Shown here piece by piece: positions 1 through 5,182 of a DNA stretch of 5,182 nucleotides (position 1 is the first letter of the stretch; each line of letters begins with the position of its first letter). The translations under genes were made by a program, and so were the position numbers. The DNA is from an uncultured Gammaproteobacteria bacterium (GTDB lineage: Bacteria > Pseudomonadota > Gammaproteobacteria > Ga0077536): the NCBI GenBank assembly GCA_903866355.1, contig CAIPNE010000337.1, positions 1 to 5,182 of the forward strand, written 5' to 3'. Below the pieces are notes generated by a model that had not been told where the DNA came from, made no database searches, and worked only from the letters and a program-made list of their open reading frames with translations.

Positions 1-467
1 GCACTCAGATCGCAGCTCATGACCCAAGCATCTTCCCGCCCCACGCGGGCTGGATAGTAATTGCGACGGGTCGCAATCTGCAAAAATCCGGCCTCGTCAT
101 AGAGTGCAAGCGCGGCCAGATTGGAGGGTCTTACTTCCAGAAAAATAACCGTCGCCGCGAGACTGCGTGCGACATCTTGCAGCTTTTGTAGCGTTTGACG
201 CGCCAACCCGTGGCGCTGCCAAAGAGGGTCTATGCACAAGTTGAGCAAATGCGCCTCGCCAGCGGCGATCGATAACACGCCATAGCCCGCCAGATCCCCC
301 TGCGCCAACACGCTCCAGCAGCAATAACCGACGCGCAGGCAATCCGCAAAAATGGGCTCGGCCCAGGGAAATTCATAGGCACGGGCTTCAATGGCGACGA
401 TGGCAGGGAGGTCGTGCTCCCGCATTGGCCGAAGAATCACCCCCACCCTAGCGGGTAGGGCGCTCAC
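1..467 (-). CDS. rimI: Ribosomal protein S18 alanine N-acetyltransferase RimI (3' end cut by window edge)
   Basis: This is a GNAT-fold acetyltransferase; RimI uses acetyl-CoA to acetylate the N-terminal alanine of ribosomal protein S18 in the cytoplasm. The frame is open for 155 codons to base 1, with no stop in the window. The N-terminal strand is VILRPM with EHDLPAIVAIE after it (residues 10-27). LLNLCIDP (74-81) is followed by the acetyl-CoA loop QRHGLA (84-89). LEVRPSN (110-116) carries the expected catalytic Glu111, LYDEAGF (122-128) carries the expected catalytic Tyr123, and RRNYYP (134-139) follows. E. coli RimI is about 148 residues, so only a few residues should be missing. I chose the GTG at 465-467 because it overlaps the upstream glycosylase stop as GTGA and keeps the first beta strand. 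The in-frame ATG at 423-425 would cut into that strand. No clear Shine-Dalgarno sequence is visible, so initiation is probably coupled to the gene before it. Family assignment is strong; the start is an inference. Confidence 0.9.
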   Translation of the reverse strand, partial: MSALPARVGVILRPMREHDLPAIVAIEARAYEFPWAEPIFADCLRVGYCCWSVLAQGDLAGYGVLSIAAGEAHLLNLCIDPLWQRHGLARQTLQKLQDVARSLAATVIFLEVRPSNLAALALYDEAGFLQIATRRNYYPARVGREDAWVMSCDLS

Positions 468-1141
468 GGCAAGCCAGCCAACACGCTGCGGGCCAGTAGC
501 AAATCCTGCCAAGCCTGGCGTTTTTCCAAGGGTGAGCGCAATAAATAAGCCGGGTGGTAGGTCACAACGACGGGAATGTGGGTCGCCCCGTAAACATGCG
601 GCTGCCCGCGCAGCTTGGCGAGCGGTGCTGAGGTACCCAGCAGACTTTGCGCCGCAATACGCCCCACGCACAGGATGATCTGCGGGGCGAGGAGTTCTAT
701 CTGCCGCACCAACCAGCCCGCGCAAGCGGTGATTTCTTCGGCGTGTGGGTCGCGACTACTCGGCGGGCGACATTTGAGAATATTGGCGATAAACACTTCG
801 CCGCGCGCCAGCCCCAAGGCCCCCAGCATGGCGTTGAGCAACTGACCAGCACGGCCTACAAAAGGCTCGCCAAGACGGTCTTCTTCCTGCCCCGGCGCCT
901 CACCGATCACCAGCCACTGCGGGGCGCGTGGTCCCTCCCCAAACACGGTTTGGGTGCGGCCGCGGTGTAGCTCGCAGCGTTCGCACGTGGCCACCGCGGC
1001 GGCCAGCGACTCCCAGTCGAGGGGCGCGTGGCGGTCTAGCAGCGCCAGCGCGTCGGCCGGGCTTGGCGCAGGCGCACGTGGCACCCACTCGGCAATCCCC
1101 ATGGCCGATAGGTAATCCTGACGCTGACTCGGGTCGATCAT
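464..1141 (-). CDS. Uracil-DNA glycosylase, family 4 (iron-sulfur type)
   Basis: The 225-residue product should remove uracil, arising from cytosine deamination or misincorporation, from DNA as the first step of base excision repair. Family 4 hallmarks are visible. Four cysteines sit at 53, 56, 124 and 140 in the C-x2-C ... C-x15-C pattern that binds a [4Fe-4S] cluster. Motif A is GEAPGQEED (80-88), with Glu81 where family 1 enzymes have Asp. EPFVGRAGQLL (92-102), NILKCRPP (120-127) and the second active-site motif YHPAYLLR (195-202) also match. Residues 20-35 form an Ala/Pro-rich stretch, probably a flexible linker. The ATG at 1139-1141 is kept over Met14 because DYLSAMGI-W-PR (9-22) resembles the conserved start region of proteobacterial members. 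Its ribosome binding site is weak. The stop codon overlaps the likely GTG start of rimI by four bases. Such proteins are often also labelled 'phage SPO1 DNA polymerase-related' because of a shared domain. Confidence 0.95.
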   Translation of the reverse strand: MIDPSQRQDYLSAMGIAEWVPRAPAPSPADALALLDRHAPLDWESLAAAVATCERCELHRGRTQTVFGEGPRAPQWLVIGEAPGQEEDRLGEPFVGRAGQLLNAMLGALGLARGEVFIANILKCRPPSSRDPHAEEITACAGWLVRQIELLAPQIILCVGRIAAQSLLGTSAPLAKLRGQPHVYGATHIPVVVTYHPAYLLRSPLEKRQAWQDLLLARSVLAGLP

Positions 1142-1211
1142 GTCGCTTAGGGGGTTAGGAGGCCGCGCACTATCGCCAAGCAGTGCCTACCGCCCAACCC
1201 TTGTTGAGCGC
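1142..1211 (-). other. Spacer between pssA and the glycosylase gene, with a weak promoter candidate
   Basis: This 70-base gap carries no gene. Read on the minus strand, TTGGGC (1192-1197) and GATAGT (1169-1174) are separated by exactly 17 bases. They match the sigma-70 -35 and -10 consensus at about 3/6 and 4/6 positions, so the pair could start a transcript for the glycosylase-rimI pair. The match is poor enough to arise by chance. The pssA stop codon sits inside a perfect 10-base palindrome (TGAGCGCTCA, 1205-1214). No T-tract follows it, so it is not a standard terminator. Confidence 0.2.
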
Positions 1212-2018
1212 TCAGGCGGCGTCGCGGCGCGCAGCACGCAAGCGCCGACGCTCCTGCCGAGTACGGCGAAGCTGGTTTAAGGTCAACACCAGGCCCGATG
1301 CCGCGTAGCTCACCATGAGCAGCAGGATCATGAGCGGGGGATCGATAGAGATCAGCCCGAAAACCAGCACCAAACCAAACACCACCAGGAACGGAATGCG
1401 TCCACGCAAATCCAAATCTTTAAAGCTGTAATAGCGCAGGTTGCTGACCATGAGCAGCGCCGCCGCAATAACAATACACACCACTAGGGCAACCATCGCA
1501 CCATGGCCCTGCAGGCTGTTGCTGTCCCCATACCAAATAAAAGTCGCCACCATGGCCGCCGCCGCCGGACTGGGCAGACCCTTGAAAAAACGCTTATCCA
1601 CGACAGTTTTTTGCACATTGAAACGCGCCAAGCGCAGCGCCGCGCCGGCGGTATACAGAAAGGCCGCAAAAAAACCCAGCTTGCCGATGTCCTGCAGCAT
1701 CCACTGATAGCACAGCAACGCTGGCGCCACCCCAAAAGACACCATGTCAGAAAGGCTGTCGTACTCGGCGCCAAAATCGCTTTGAGTGTTCGTGAGGCGG
1801 GCAATCCGCCCGTCCAGTCCATCCAAAAATATAGCGATGAGAATCGCCACCGCACCCGCCTCGTAGTGGCCTTTGGCGGCCGCGATGATGGCGTAGAAAC
1901 CCGCGAACAAAGCCCCCGTGGTAAACAGGTTCGGCAGTAGATAAATGCCCCGCCCACGCAGCGCGCCCGTCGGGGGGACGATCAAGCGATGGATGTTGTC
2001 GGATGGCCGCTCGCTCAT
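1212..2018 (-). CDS. pssA: CDP-diacylglycerol--serine O-phosphatidyltransferase (phosphatidylserine synthase)
   Basis: This integral inner-membrane enzyme of the CDP-alcohol phosphotransferase family joins serine to CDP-diacylglycerol to give phosphatidylserine, the precursor of phosphatidylethanolamine. The 268-residue product has the complete family signature DG-x2-AR-x8-G-x3-D-x3-D at residues 69-91, with metal-binding and catalytic Asp69, Asp87 and Asp91. Other conserved pieces are GIYLLPNLFTT (24-34), RLARFN (129-134), FKGLPSPAAA (145-154) and SNLRYYSFK (192-200). About seven or eight hydrophobic segments are visible (roughly 27-48, 54-68, 92-108, 114-128, 150-163, 174-191, 208-223, 228-247). 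A strongly basic tail (251-265, nine Arg) follows. The start is the ATG at 2016-2018, which has AGAGG eight bases upstream and leaves the usual short N-terminus. The frame stays open 39 codons further to 2135, but that extension contains the intergenic hairpin and looks untranslated. The gene probably belongs to the ilv transcription unit or is read from the 128-base gap. Confidence 0.95.
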   Translation of the reverse strand: MSERPSDNIHRLIVPPTGALRGRGIYLLPNLFTTGALFAGFYAIIAAAKGHYEAGAVAILIAIFLDGLDGRIARLTNTQSDFGAEYDSLSDMVSFGVAPALLCYQWMLQDIGKLGFFAAFLYTAGAALRLARFNVQKTVVDKRFFKGLPSPAAAAMVATFIWYGDSNSLQGHGAMVALVVCIVIAAALLMVSNLRYYSFKDLDLRGRIPFLVVFGLVLVFGLISIDPPLMILLLMVSYAASGLVLTLNQLRRTRQERRRLRAARRDAA

Positions 2019-2026
2019 TGAGGTCG

Positions 2027-2031
2027 CCTCT
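2027..2031 (-). promoter_or_regulatory. Ribosome binding site deciding the pssA start
   Basis: Minus-strand AGAGG lies eight bases upstream of the ATG at 2016-2018. It supports the 268-residue form over the 307-residue open frame starting at 2135, which has no comparable site before its first ATG. Confidence 0.65.
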
Positions 2032-2107
2032 GCCGGGAGACCCGACCATAGGATAGGAATAGCCAGCTTACGCCGCTCGGCACGCGTTGCAATTGCCGGT
2101 CGCGCGG

Positions 2108-2131
2108 CCCGCCCGGCACACCCCGGGCGGG
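2108..2131 (-). terminator. GC-rich stem-loop between ilvC and pssA (possible terminator or attenuating hairpin)
   Basis: A perfect 9-bp inverted repeat (CCCGCCCGG at 2108-2116, CCGGGCGGG at 2123-2131) encloses a 6-base loop. It begins 15 bases beyond the ilvC stop codon. In transcription direction the stem is followed by CCGCGCGACC, with no run of T, so it does not meet the classical intrinsic terminator pattern. It could act as a partial terminator, a rho-linked pause, or a 3' stabiliser of ilvC mRNA that lowers pssA expression relative to the ilv genes. The structure is seen directly; the role is inferred. Confidence 0.4.
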
Positions 2132-2146
2132 TCATCTTAGGCGGAC

Positions 2147-3169
2147 TTAGTTCTTGGCCTGATCCACCAGACGGTTGGCTTTAATCCACGGCATCATGCC
2201 GCGTAAGCGCTCGCCCACTTCTTCAATCGGGTGGCTGCGGGCAATCCGGCGTTTGGCTTTTAGCACCGAGGCGCCGGTTCTATTCTCACCCATCCACTCA
2301 CGGGCAAATTCGCCGTTCTGGATTTCGGAGAGGATTTTCTTCATTTCTTTACGCGTTTCGTCGGTCACAATGCGCGGGCCACGGCTGAAATCGCCGTATT
2401 CAGCGGTATTGGAAATCGAGTAGCGCATGTTGGCGATCCCGCCCTCGTAGATGAGATCAACAATCAGTTTGAGCTCGTGCAGGCACTCAAAATAGGCCAT
2501 TTCTGGGGCATAACCGGCTTCAACTAGGGTGTCGAAACCTGCTTGAATCAGCGCCGTCGCGCCGCCACACAGCACCGCTTGCTCGCCAAATAAATCGGTT
2601 TCAGTTTCCTCGCGGAAGCTGGTTTCGATGACCCCAGCGCGCCCGCCACCATTCGCCGCGGCATAGGACAAGGAGAGGTCTTTGGCCTGTCCCGATTGGT
2701 CTTGGAAAATGGCAATGAGACTGGGTACGCCACCGCCCTGCTGGTAGGTAGAACGCACCAAATGCCCGGGGCCTTTGGGCGCGATCATGATGACGTCCAA
2801 GTCGGCGCGCGGCGTGATTTGGCCAAAATGGATGTTAAACCCGTGCGCAAAAGCCAGCGCCGCGCCAGATTGAATATTCGGCTCGATGTCCGAACGATAC
2901 AGGTCTCCCTGGGTTTCGTCCGGGGCAAGAATCATCACGACGTCGGCGCCGCGCACCGCGCTGCCCACGTCTTGCACGTTAAGCCCGGCGGCTTCGGCTT
3001 TGGCCCAACTGGTGGATCCCTCACGCAGTCCCACCACCACCTGCACCCCGGAGTCTTGCAGATTGTTAGCGTGCGCATGGCCTTGCGATCCGTAGCCAAT
3101 GATGGCCACTTTGCGGCGCTGGATGAGCGACAGATCGGCGTCTTTGTCGTAATAAATGGTCATGGCCAT
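2147..3169 (-). CDS. ilvC: Ketol-acid reductoisomerase, class I, NADP-type
   Basis: This cytoplasmic enzyme converts 2-acetolactate or 2-aceto-2-hydroxybutyrate to the dihydroxy acids of valine/leucine and isoleucine synthesis, using Mg2+ and NADPH. The 340-residue length is that of the short class I form. The Rossmann domain carries GYGSQGHAHA (25-34). The cofactor loop LREGSTSW (48-55) has the Arg and Ser residues expected to hold the NADPH phosphate. LAPDETQ (81-87), AHGFNI with His109, and APKGPGH (130-136, Lys132) match the active site. The knotted C-terminal domain supplies the metal ligands in ETDLFGEQ (Asp192, Glu196) and ECLHELK (Glu228, Glu232), and SISNTAEYGD (251-260) binds substrate. 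The ATG at 3167-3169 is chosen because AGGAG lies eight bases upstream. Met3 at 3163 is possible but is 14 bases from that site. The open frame reaches 3199, but that extra part lies upstream of the ribosome binding site. It follows the two acetolactate synthase genes and uses their product. Confidence 0.98.
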   Translation of the reverse strand: MAMTIYYDKDADLSLIQRRKVAIIGYGSQGHAHANNLQDSGVQVVVGLREGSTSWAKAEAAGLNVQDVGSAVRGADVVMILAPDETQGDLYRSDIEPNIQSGAALAFAHGFNIHFGQITPRADLDVIMIAPKGPGHLVRSTYQQGGGVPSLIAIFQDQSGQAKDLSLSYAAANGGGRAGVIETSFREETETDLFGEQAVLCGGATALIQAGFDTLVEAGYAPEMAYFECLHELKLIVDLIYEGGIANMRYSISNTAEYGDFSRGPRIVTDETRKEMKKILSEIQNGEFAREWMGENRTGASVLKAKRRIARSHPIEEVGERLRGMMPWIKANRLVDQAKN

Positions 3170-3177
3170 GAAGTTTT

Positions 3178-3182
3178 CTCCT
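3178..3182 (-). promoter_or_regulatory. Ribosome binding site of ilvC
   Basis: Minus-strand AGGAG lies eight bases before the ATG at 3167-3169. It is the strongest Shine-Dalgarno match in the window. It rules out the longer open frame beginning at 3199 and favours the first of the two close methionine codons (3169 over 3163). Confidence 0.8.
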
Positions 3183-3194
3183 GCTAAGGCCCGT

Positions 3195-3209
3195 GGCACC
3201 CAAGGTGCC
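3195..3209 (-). other. Small hairpin in the ilvH-ilvC gap
   Basis: GGCACC (3195-3200) and GGTGCC (3204-3209) form a perfect 6-bp stem with a 3-base loop. It lies about midway in the 65-base gap, roughly a dozen bases upstream of the ilvC ribosome binding site. No T-tract follows in the direction of transcription, so termination is unlikely. It might mark an mRNA processing or stability point between the small subunit and ilvC, or be incidental. Confidence 0.35.
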
Positions 3210-3234
3210 GCAGGCGGTTGAATGGATGATTGTG

Positions 3235-3729
3235 TCAGGCGCGCAGCGCCTTCGTGCCGCGCAGAATGCCCAAGGCACCCGAGCGGACTACTTCGAGAAT
3301 TCGCCGAGTGCTCACAGTGTCGATGAAGGCGTCGAGTTTTTCGCCCGCGCCGGTCATTTCCACAATATAGCTGGAGTCCGTGACGTCCACGATGCGCCCG
3401 CCATAGATCTCGACCAAACGCGCGATCTCGGCGCGCTGCTCAGCGCCGATCGCCCGGATCTTGATGAGCAGCAGCTCCCGTTCGATCGCCTGACCTTCAT
3501 TGAGATCAACGAGCCGGATAACGTCTATCAGCTTGTTCAGCTGCTTGACGATTTGTTCCAGCATTTCGGGGGAACCACGGGTTACCAGTGTCAGTCGTGA
3601 GACCGTGGGATCCTCGGTGGGCGCAACCGACAAGGACTCAATATTGTAGGCGCGCGCGGAAAAAAGACCGGCGACTCGCGACAATGAGCCTGCGGCATTT
3701 TCCAGCAGGATAGCGATAGTGTGTCGCAT
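3235..3729 (-). CDS. ilvH: Acetolactate synthase small (regulatory) subunit, IlvH-type
   Basis: This 164-residue protein binds the large subunit, raises its activity and usually confers feedback inhibition by valine. The length matches the long IlvH type (163 residues in E. coli) rather than the short IlvN type, although many annotators call this family ilvN. An N-terminal ACT domain (about residues 4-76) holds LLENAAGSLSRV and YNIESLSVAPTEDP. It keeps Asn11, Gly14 and Asn29, positions linked to valine binding in E. coli IlvH, so valine sensitivity is expected. The C-terminal ACT-like domain (about 84-158) contains ERELLLIKI, YGGRIVDVT and the terminal IRILEVVRSG-like segment (RRILEVVRSG) with GILRGTKAL. 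The ATG follows the large-subunit stop after a single base (TAAGATG). A GGGAG sequence inside the end of the large-subunit gene serves as the ribosome binding site. The two subunits are therefore probably made in a coupled fashion. Confidence 0.97.
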   Translation of the reverse strand: MRHTIAILLENAAGSLSRVAGLFSARAYNIESLSVAPTEDPTVSRLTLVTRGSPEMLEQIVKQLNKLIDVIRLVDLNEGQAIERELLLIKIRAIGAEQRAEIARLVEIYGGRIVDVTDSSYIVEMTGAGEKLDAFIDTVSTRRILEVVRSGALGILRGTKALRA

Positions 3730-3730
3730 C

Positions 3731-5182
3731 TTAGGCTAGCTCCCGCTCGCTGGTGGCGGATGGTGCAAGATGCATTTCGTGGTGTCCCTTGCCGGCGGCG
3801 ATCATGGGGTACACGTTCTCGCTTTGGTCGGTAATAAAGTCCATCAGCACGAGGCGGGTCTTTTGCGCAAAGGCTTCTTTGAGTGCGCCTTCCACATCAG
3901 CCGGATTGTCAATTCGCATACCGACATGACCAAAGGCCTCGGCCAGTTTTACAAAATCGGGGAGGGCTTCCAGATAGGAATGCGAATAGCGGCGCTCGTA
4001 AAAAAACTCCTGCCATTGCCGAACCATGCCCATGTAACGGTTGTTCAGACTCACTACCTTGATGGGGAGGTCGTACTGCAAGCAGGTGGAAAGCTCCTGC
4101 ACGCACATCACAAAGCTGGCTTCGCCGGTCACACAGGCCACTTGTTGATCCGGGAAGGCCAGCTGCACGCCCATCGCCGCTGGCAGACCAAAGCCCATGG
4201 TGCCTAGTCCACCGGAATTGATCCAACGTCGCGGCTGGTCAAATTTGTAGTACTGCGCGGCCCACATCTGGTGCTGCCCCACATCGGAGGTGACGTAGGC
4301 ATCGCCGTTGGTTACCCGATGCAGCGCCTCAATGACCGCTTGGGGTTTGATCAGCTTGCTGGTTTTGTCGTAGCGCAGACAATCGAGCTTCTGCCATTCG
4401 CGGATTTGCTGCCACCAGCGATCGGTGGCCCGATCAACCGGTTTGACCCCCGCTTCCTCGAGCTGGCGGTTGAGTTCCAGCAGCACGTTGCTGACGCTAC
4501 CCACAATGGGCACATCCACGCGGACATTCTTGGAAATAGACGCGGGGTCGATGTCGATGTGGACGATTTTCGCCGTAGGACAAAACTGGGCGAGGTCGCC
4601 GGTGACACGGTCATCGAAGCGCGCACCAATGGCGATAAGCACATCGCAGTGATGCATGGCCATGTTCGACTCATAAGTGCCATGCATGCCGAGCATGCCG
4701 ATGAACTGCGGGTCGCTACCCGGATAAGCCCCTAGGCCCATCAGGGTATTGGTGACCGGAAATCCCAACAGGCGGGCGAACCGGGTGAGTTCGCTCGCGG
4801 CGTTGTCGATCACCACCCCGCCACCGCTGTAAATCATGGGCCGTTGCGCGGTGAGAATCAGCTGCGCGGCTTTTTTGATTTGGCCGGGATGCCCCTTGGT
4901 GTTGGGTTTGTAAGACCGGATGTCGACCGTCTCGGGATACTCGTACACCGCCAGATTGGCCGTGACATCTTTCGGTAAGTCGATCACCACCGGACCCGGG
5001 CGGCCGGAAGTCGCAATGTAAAACGCTTTTTTTACCGTGACGGCGAGATCTTCTACCCGCTCGACGAGAAAATTGTGCTTCACGCAGGGCCGCGTGATGC
5101 CGATGGAATCGACTTCTTGGAAAGCATCGTTGCCGATGAGGTGGGTAGGCACCTGGCCGGTAATCACCACCATCGGGATGGA
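3731..5182 (-). CDS. ilvB: Acetolactate synthase large (catalytic) subunit (5' end cut by window edge)
   Basis: Thiamine-diphosphate- and FAD-dependent enzyme that condenses two pyruvates to acetolactate, or pyruvate with 2-oxobutyrate, as the committed step of branched-chain amino acid synthesis. The window holds 483 residues of a family usually about 560-590 long. The start codon and the catalytic Glu of the N-terminal domain lie outside. Visible are SIPMVVITGQVPTHLIGND (1-19), the FAD-binding central domain with RFDDRVTGDL (188-197) and HIDIDP (208-213), then GGLGTMGFGLPAA (324-336). The diphosphate/Mg motif reads GEASF (353-357), with LNNRYMGMVRQWQ (379-391) after it, instead of the usual GDGSF. 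A Glu/Ala variant of this motif is, as I recall, common in beta-proteobacterial IlvB/IlvI, so the enzyme should be active. The C-terminus YPMIAAGKGHHEM matches biosynthetic IlvI-type enzymes. The adjoining IlvH-type subunit argues for a biosynthetic rather than catabolic (AlsS) enzyme. The name ilvI would be equally fitting. Confidence 0.97.
   Translation of the reverse strand, partial: SIPMVVITGQVPTHLIGNDAFQEVDSIGITRPCVKHNFLVERVEDLAVTVKKAFYIATSGRPGPVVIDLPKDVTANLAVYEYPETVDIRSYKPNTKGHPGQIKKAAQLILTAQRPMIYSGGGVVIDNAASELTRFARLLGFPVTNTLMGLGAYPGSDPQFIGMLGMHGTYESNMAMHHCDVLIAIGARFDDRVTGDLAQFCPTAKIVHIDIDPASISKNVRVDVPIVGSVSNVLLELNRQLEEAGVKPVDRATDRWWQQIREWQKLDCLRYDKTSKLIKPQAVIEALHRVTNGDAYVTSDVGQHQMWAAQYYKFDQPRRWINSGGLGTMGFGLPAAMGVQLAFPDQQVACVTGEASFVMCVQELSTCLQYDLPIKVVSLNNRYMGMVRQWQEFFYERRYSHSYLEALPDFVKLAEAFGHVGMRIDNPADVEGALKEAFAQKTRLVLMDFITDQSENVYPMIAAGKGHHEMHLAPSATSERELA

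Noticed and set aside
97..342. Minus-strand open frame of 81 codons within the rimI region
   Set aside because: It is in a different frame from rimI, whose motifs (QRHGLA, LEVRPSN, LYDEAGF, RRNYYP) cover the same bases.
1205..1214. Perfect palindrome TGAGCGCTCA at the end of pssA as a terminator
   Set aside because: The stem has no loop of its own and no T-run follows; it is too short to be a credible terminator.
2696..3187. Long open frame of 163 codons on the plus strand, opposite ilvC
   Set aside because: It is fully antisense to a strongly supported ketol-acid reductoisomerase, is His/Arg-rich without a recognisable fold, and mirrors the codon pattern of the real gene.
3170..3199. Upstream in-frame ATG at 3197-3199 as the ilvC start
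   Set aside because: The added residues are not typical of the family and the stretch contains the ribosome binding site of the ATG at 3169.
3770..4735. Two plus-strand open frames (145 and 154 codons) opposite the acetolactate synthase large subunit
   Set aside because: They lie antisense to a gene with clear conserved motifs over its full visible length and show no family resemblance of their own; they are shadows of the GC-rich coding strand.
5027..5033. Run of seven A on the coding strand (A AAA AAA) in the acetolactate synthase gene, a possible slippery site; a similar run of seven T occurs in pssA at 1668-1674
   Set aside because: The conserved protein reads through in a single frame in both cases, no downstream stimulatory structure or alternative product is evident, and such runs occur by chance in Lys and Phe codons.
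1..5182. Mobile elements, CRISPR arrays, tRNA or rRNA genes, phage or defence genes
   Set aside because: Coding density is high with six recognised housekeeping genes on one strand, the gaps are short, and no spaced repeats, transposase motifs or structural RNA patterns were seen.

Overview
This window looks like ordinary chromosomal housekeeping DNA from a moderately GC-rich proteobacterium. The beta-/gamma-proteobacterial range, or an Acidithiobacillus-like lineage, fits best. That placement rests on the form of the acetolactate synthase (a GEAS thiamine-diphosphate motif and an IlvI-like C-terminus), the short class I ketol-acid reductoisomerase, and the mix of neighbouring genes. The species cannot be fixed from the sequence alone. 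All six genes lie on the minus strand, so transcription runs from the right edge to the left edge.

In transcription order the right half holds a branched-chain amino acid block. It contains acetolactate synthase large subunit (3731-5182, 5' end cut by the window edge), small subunit (3235-3729, one base after the large-subunit stop) and ketol-acid reductoisomerase ilvC (2147-3169). Together these carry out the first two shared steps of valine, leucine and isoleucine synthesis. The gap between the small subunit and ilvC is 65 bases and holds a small hairpin and a clear ribosome binding site.

After ilvC comes a 128-base gap with a perfect 9-bp GC-rich stem-loop. It is followed by pssA (1212-2018), a membrane CDP-diacylglycerol-serine phosphatidyltransferase for phosphatidylethanolamine synthesis. 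After a 70-base gap come a family 4 iron-sulfur uracil-DNA glycosylase (464-1141) and rimI, the ribosomal protein S18 N-alpha-acetyltransferase (1-467, 3' end cut). RimI probably starts at a GTG that overlaps the glycosylase stop codon by four bases, which implies translational coupling.

I found no RNA gene, insertion sequence, CRISPR array or phage gene, and no convincing undescribed system. The points most worth a second look are the GEA variant of the thiamine-diphosphate motif, the two intergenic hairpins, the start-site corrections for ilvC, pssA and rimI, and the coupled DNA repair / ribosome modification pair.
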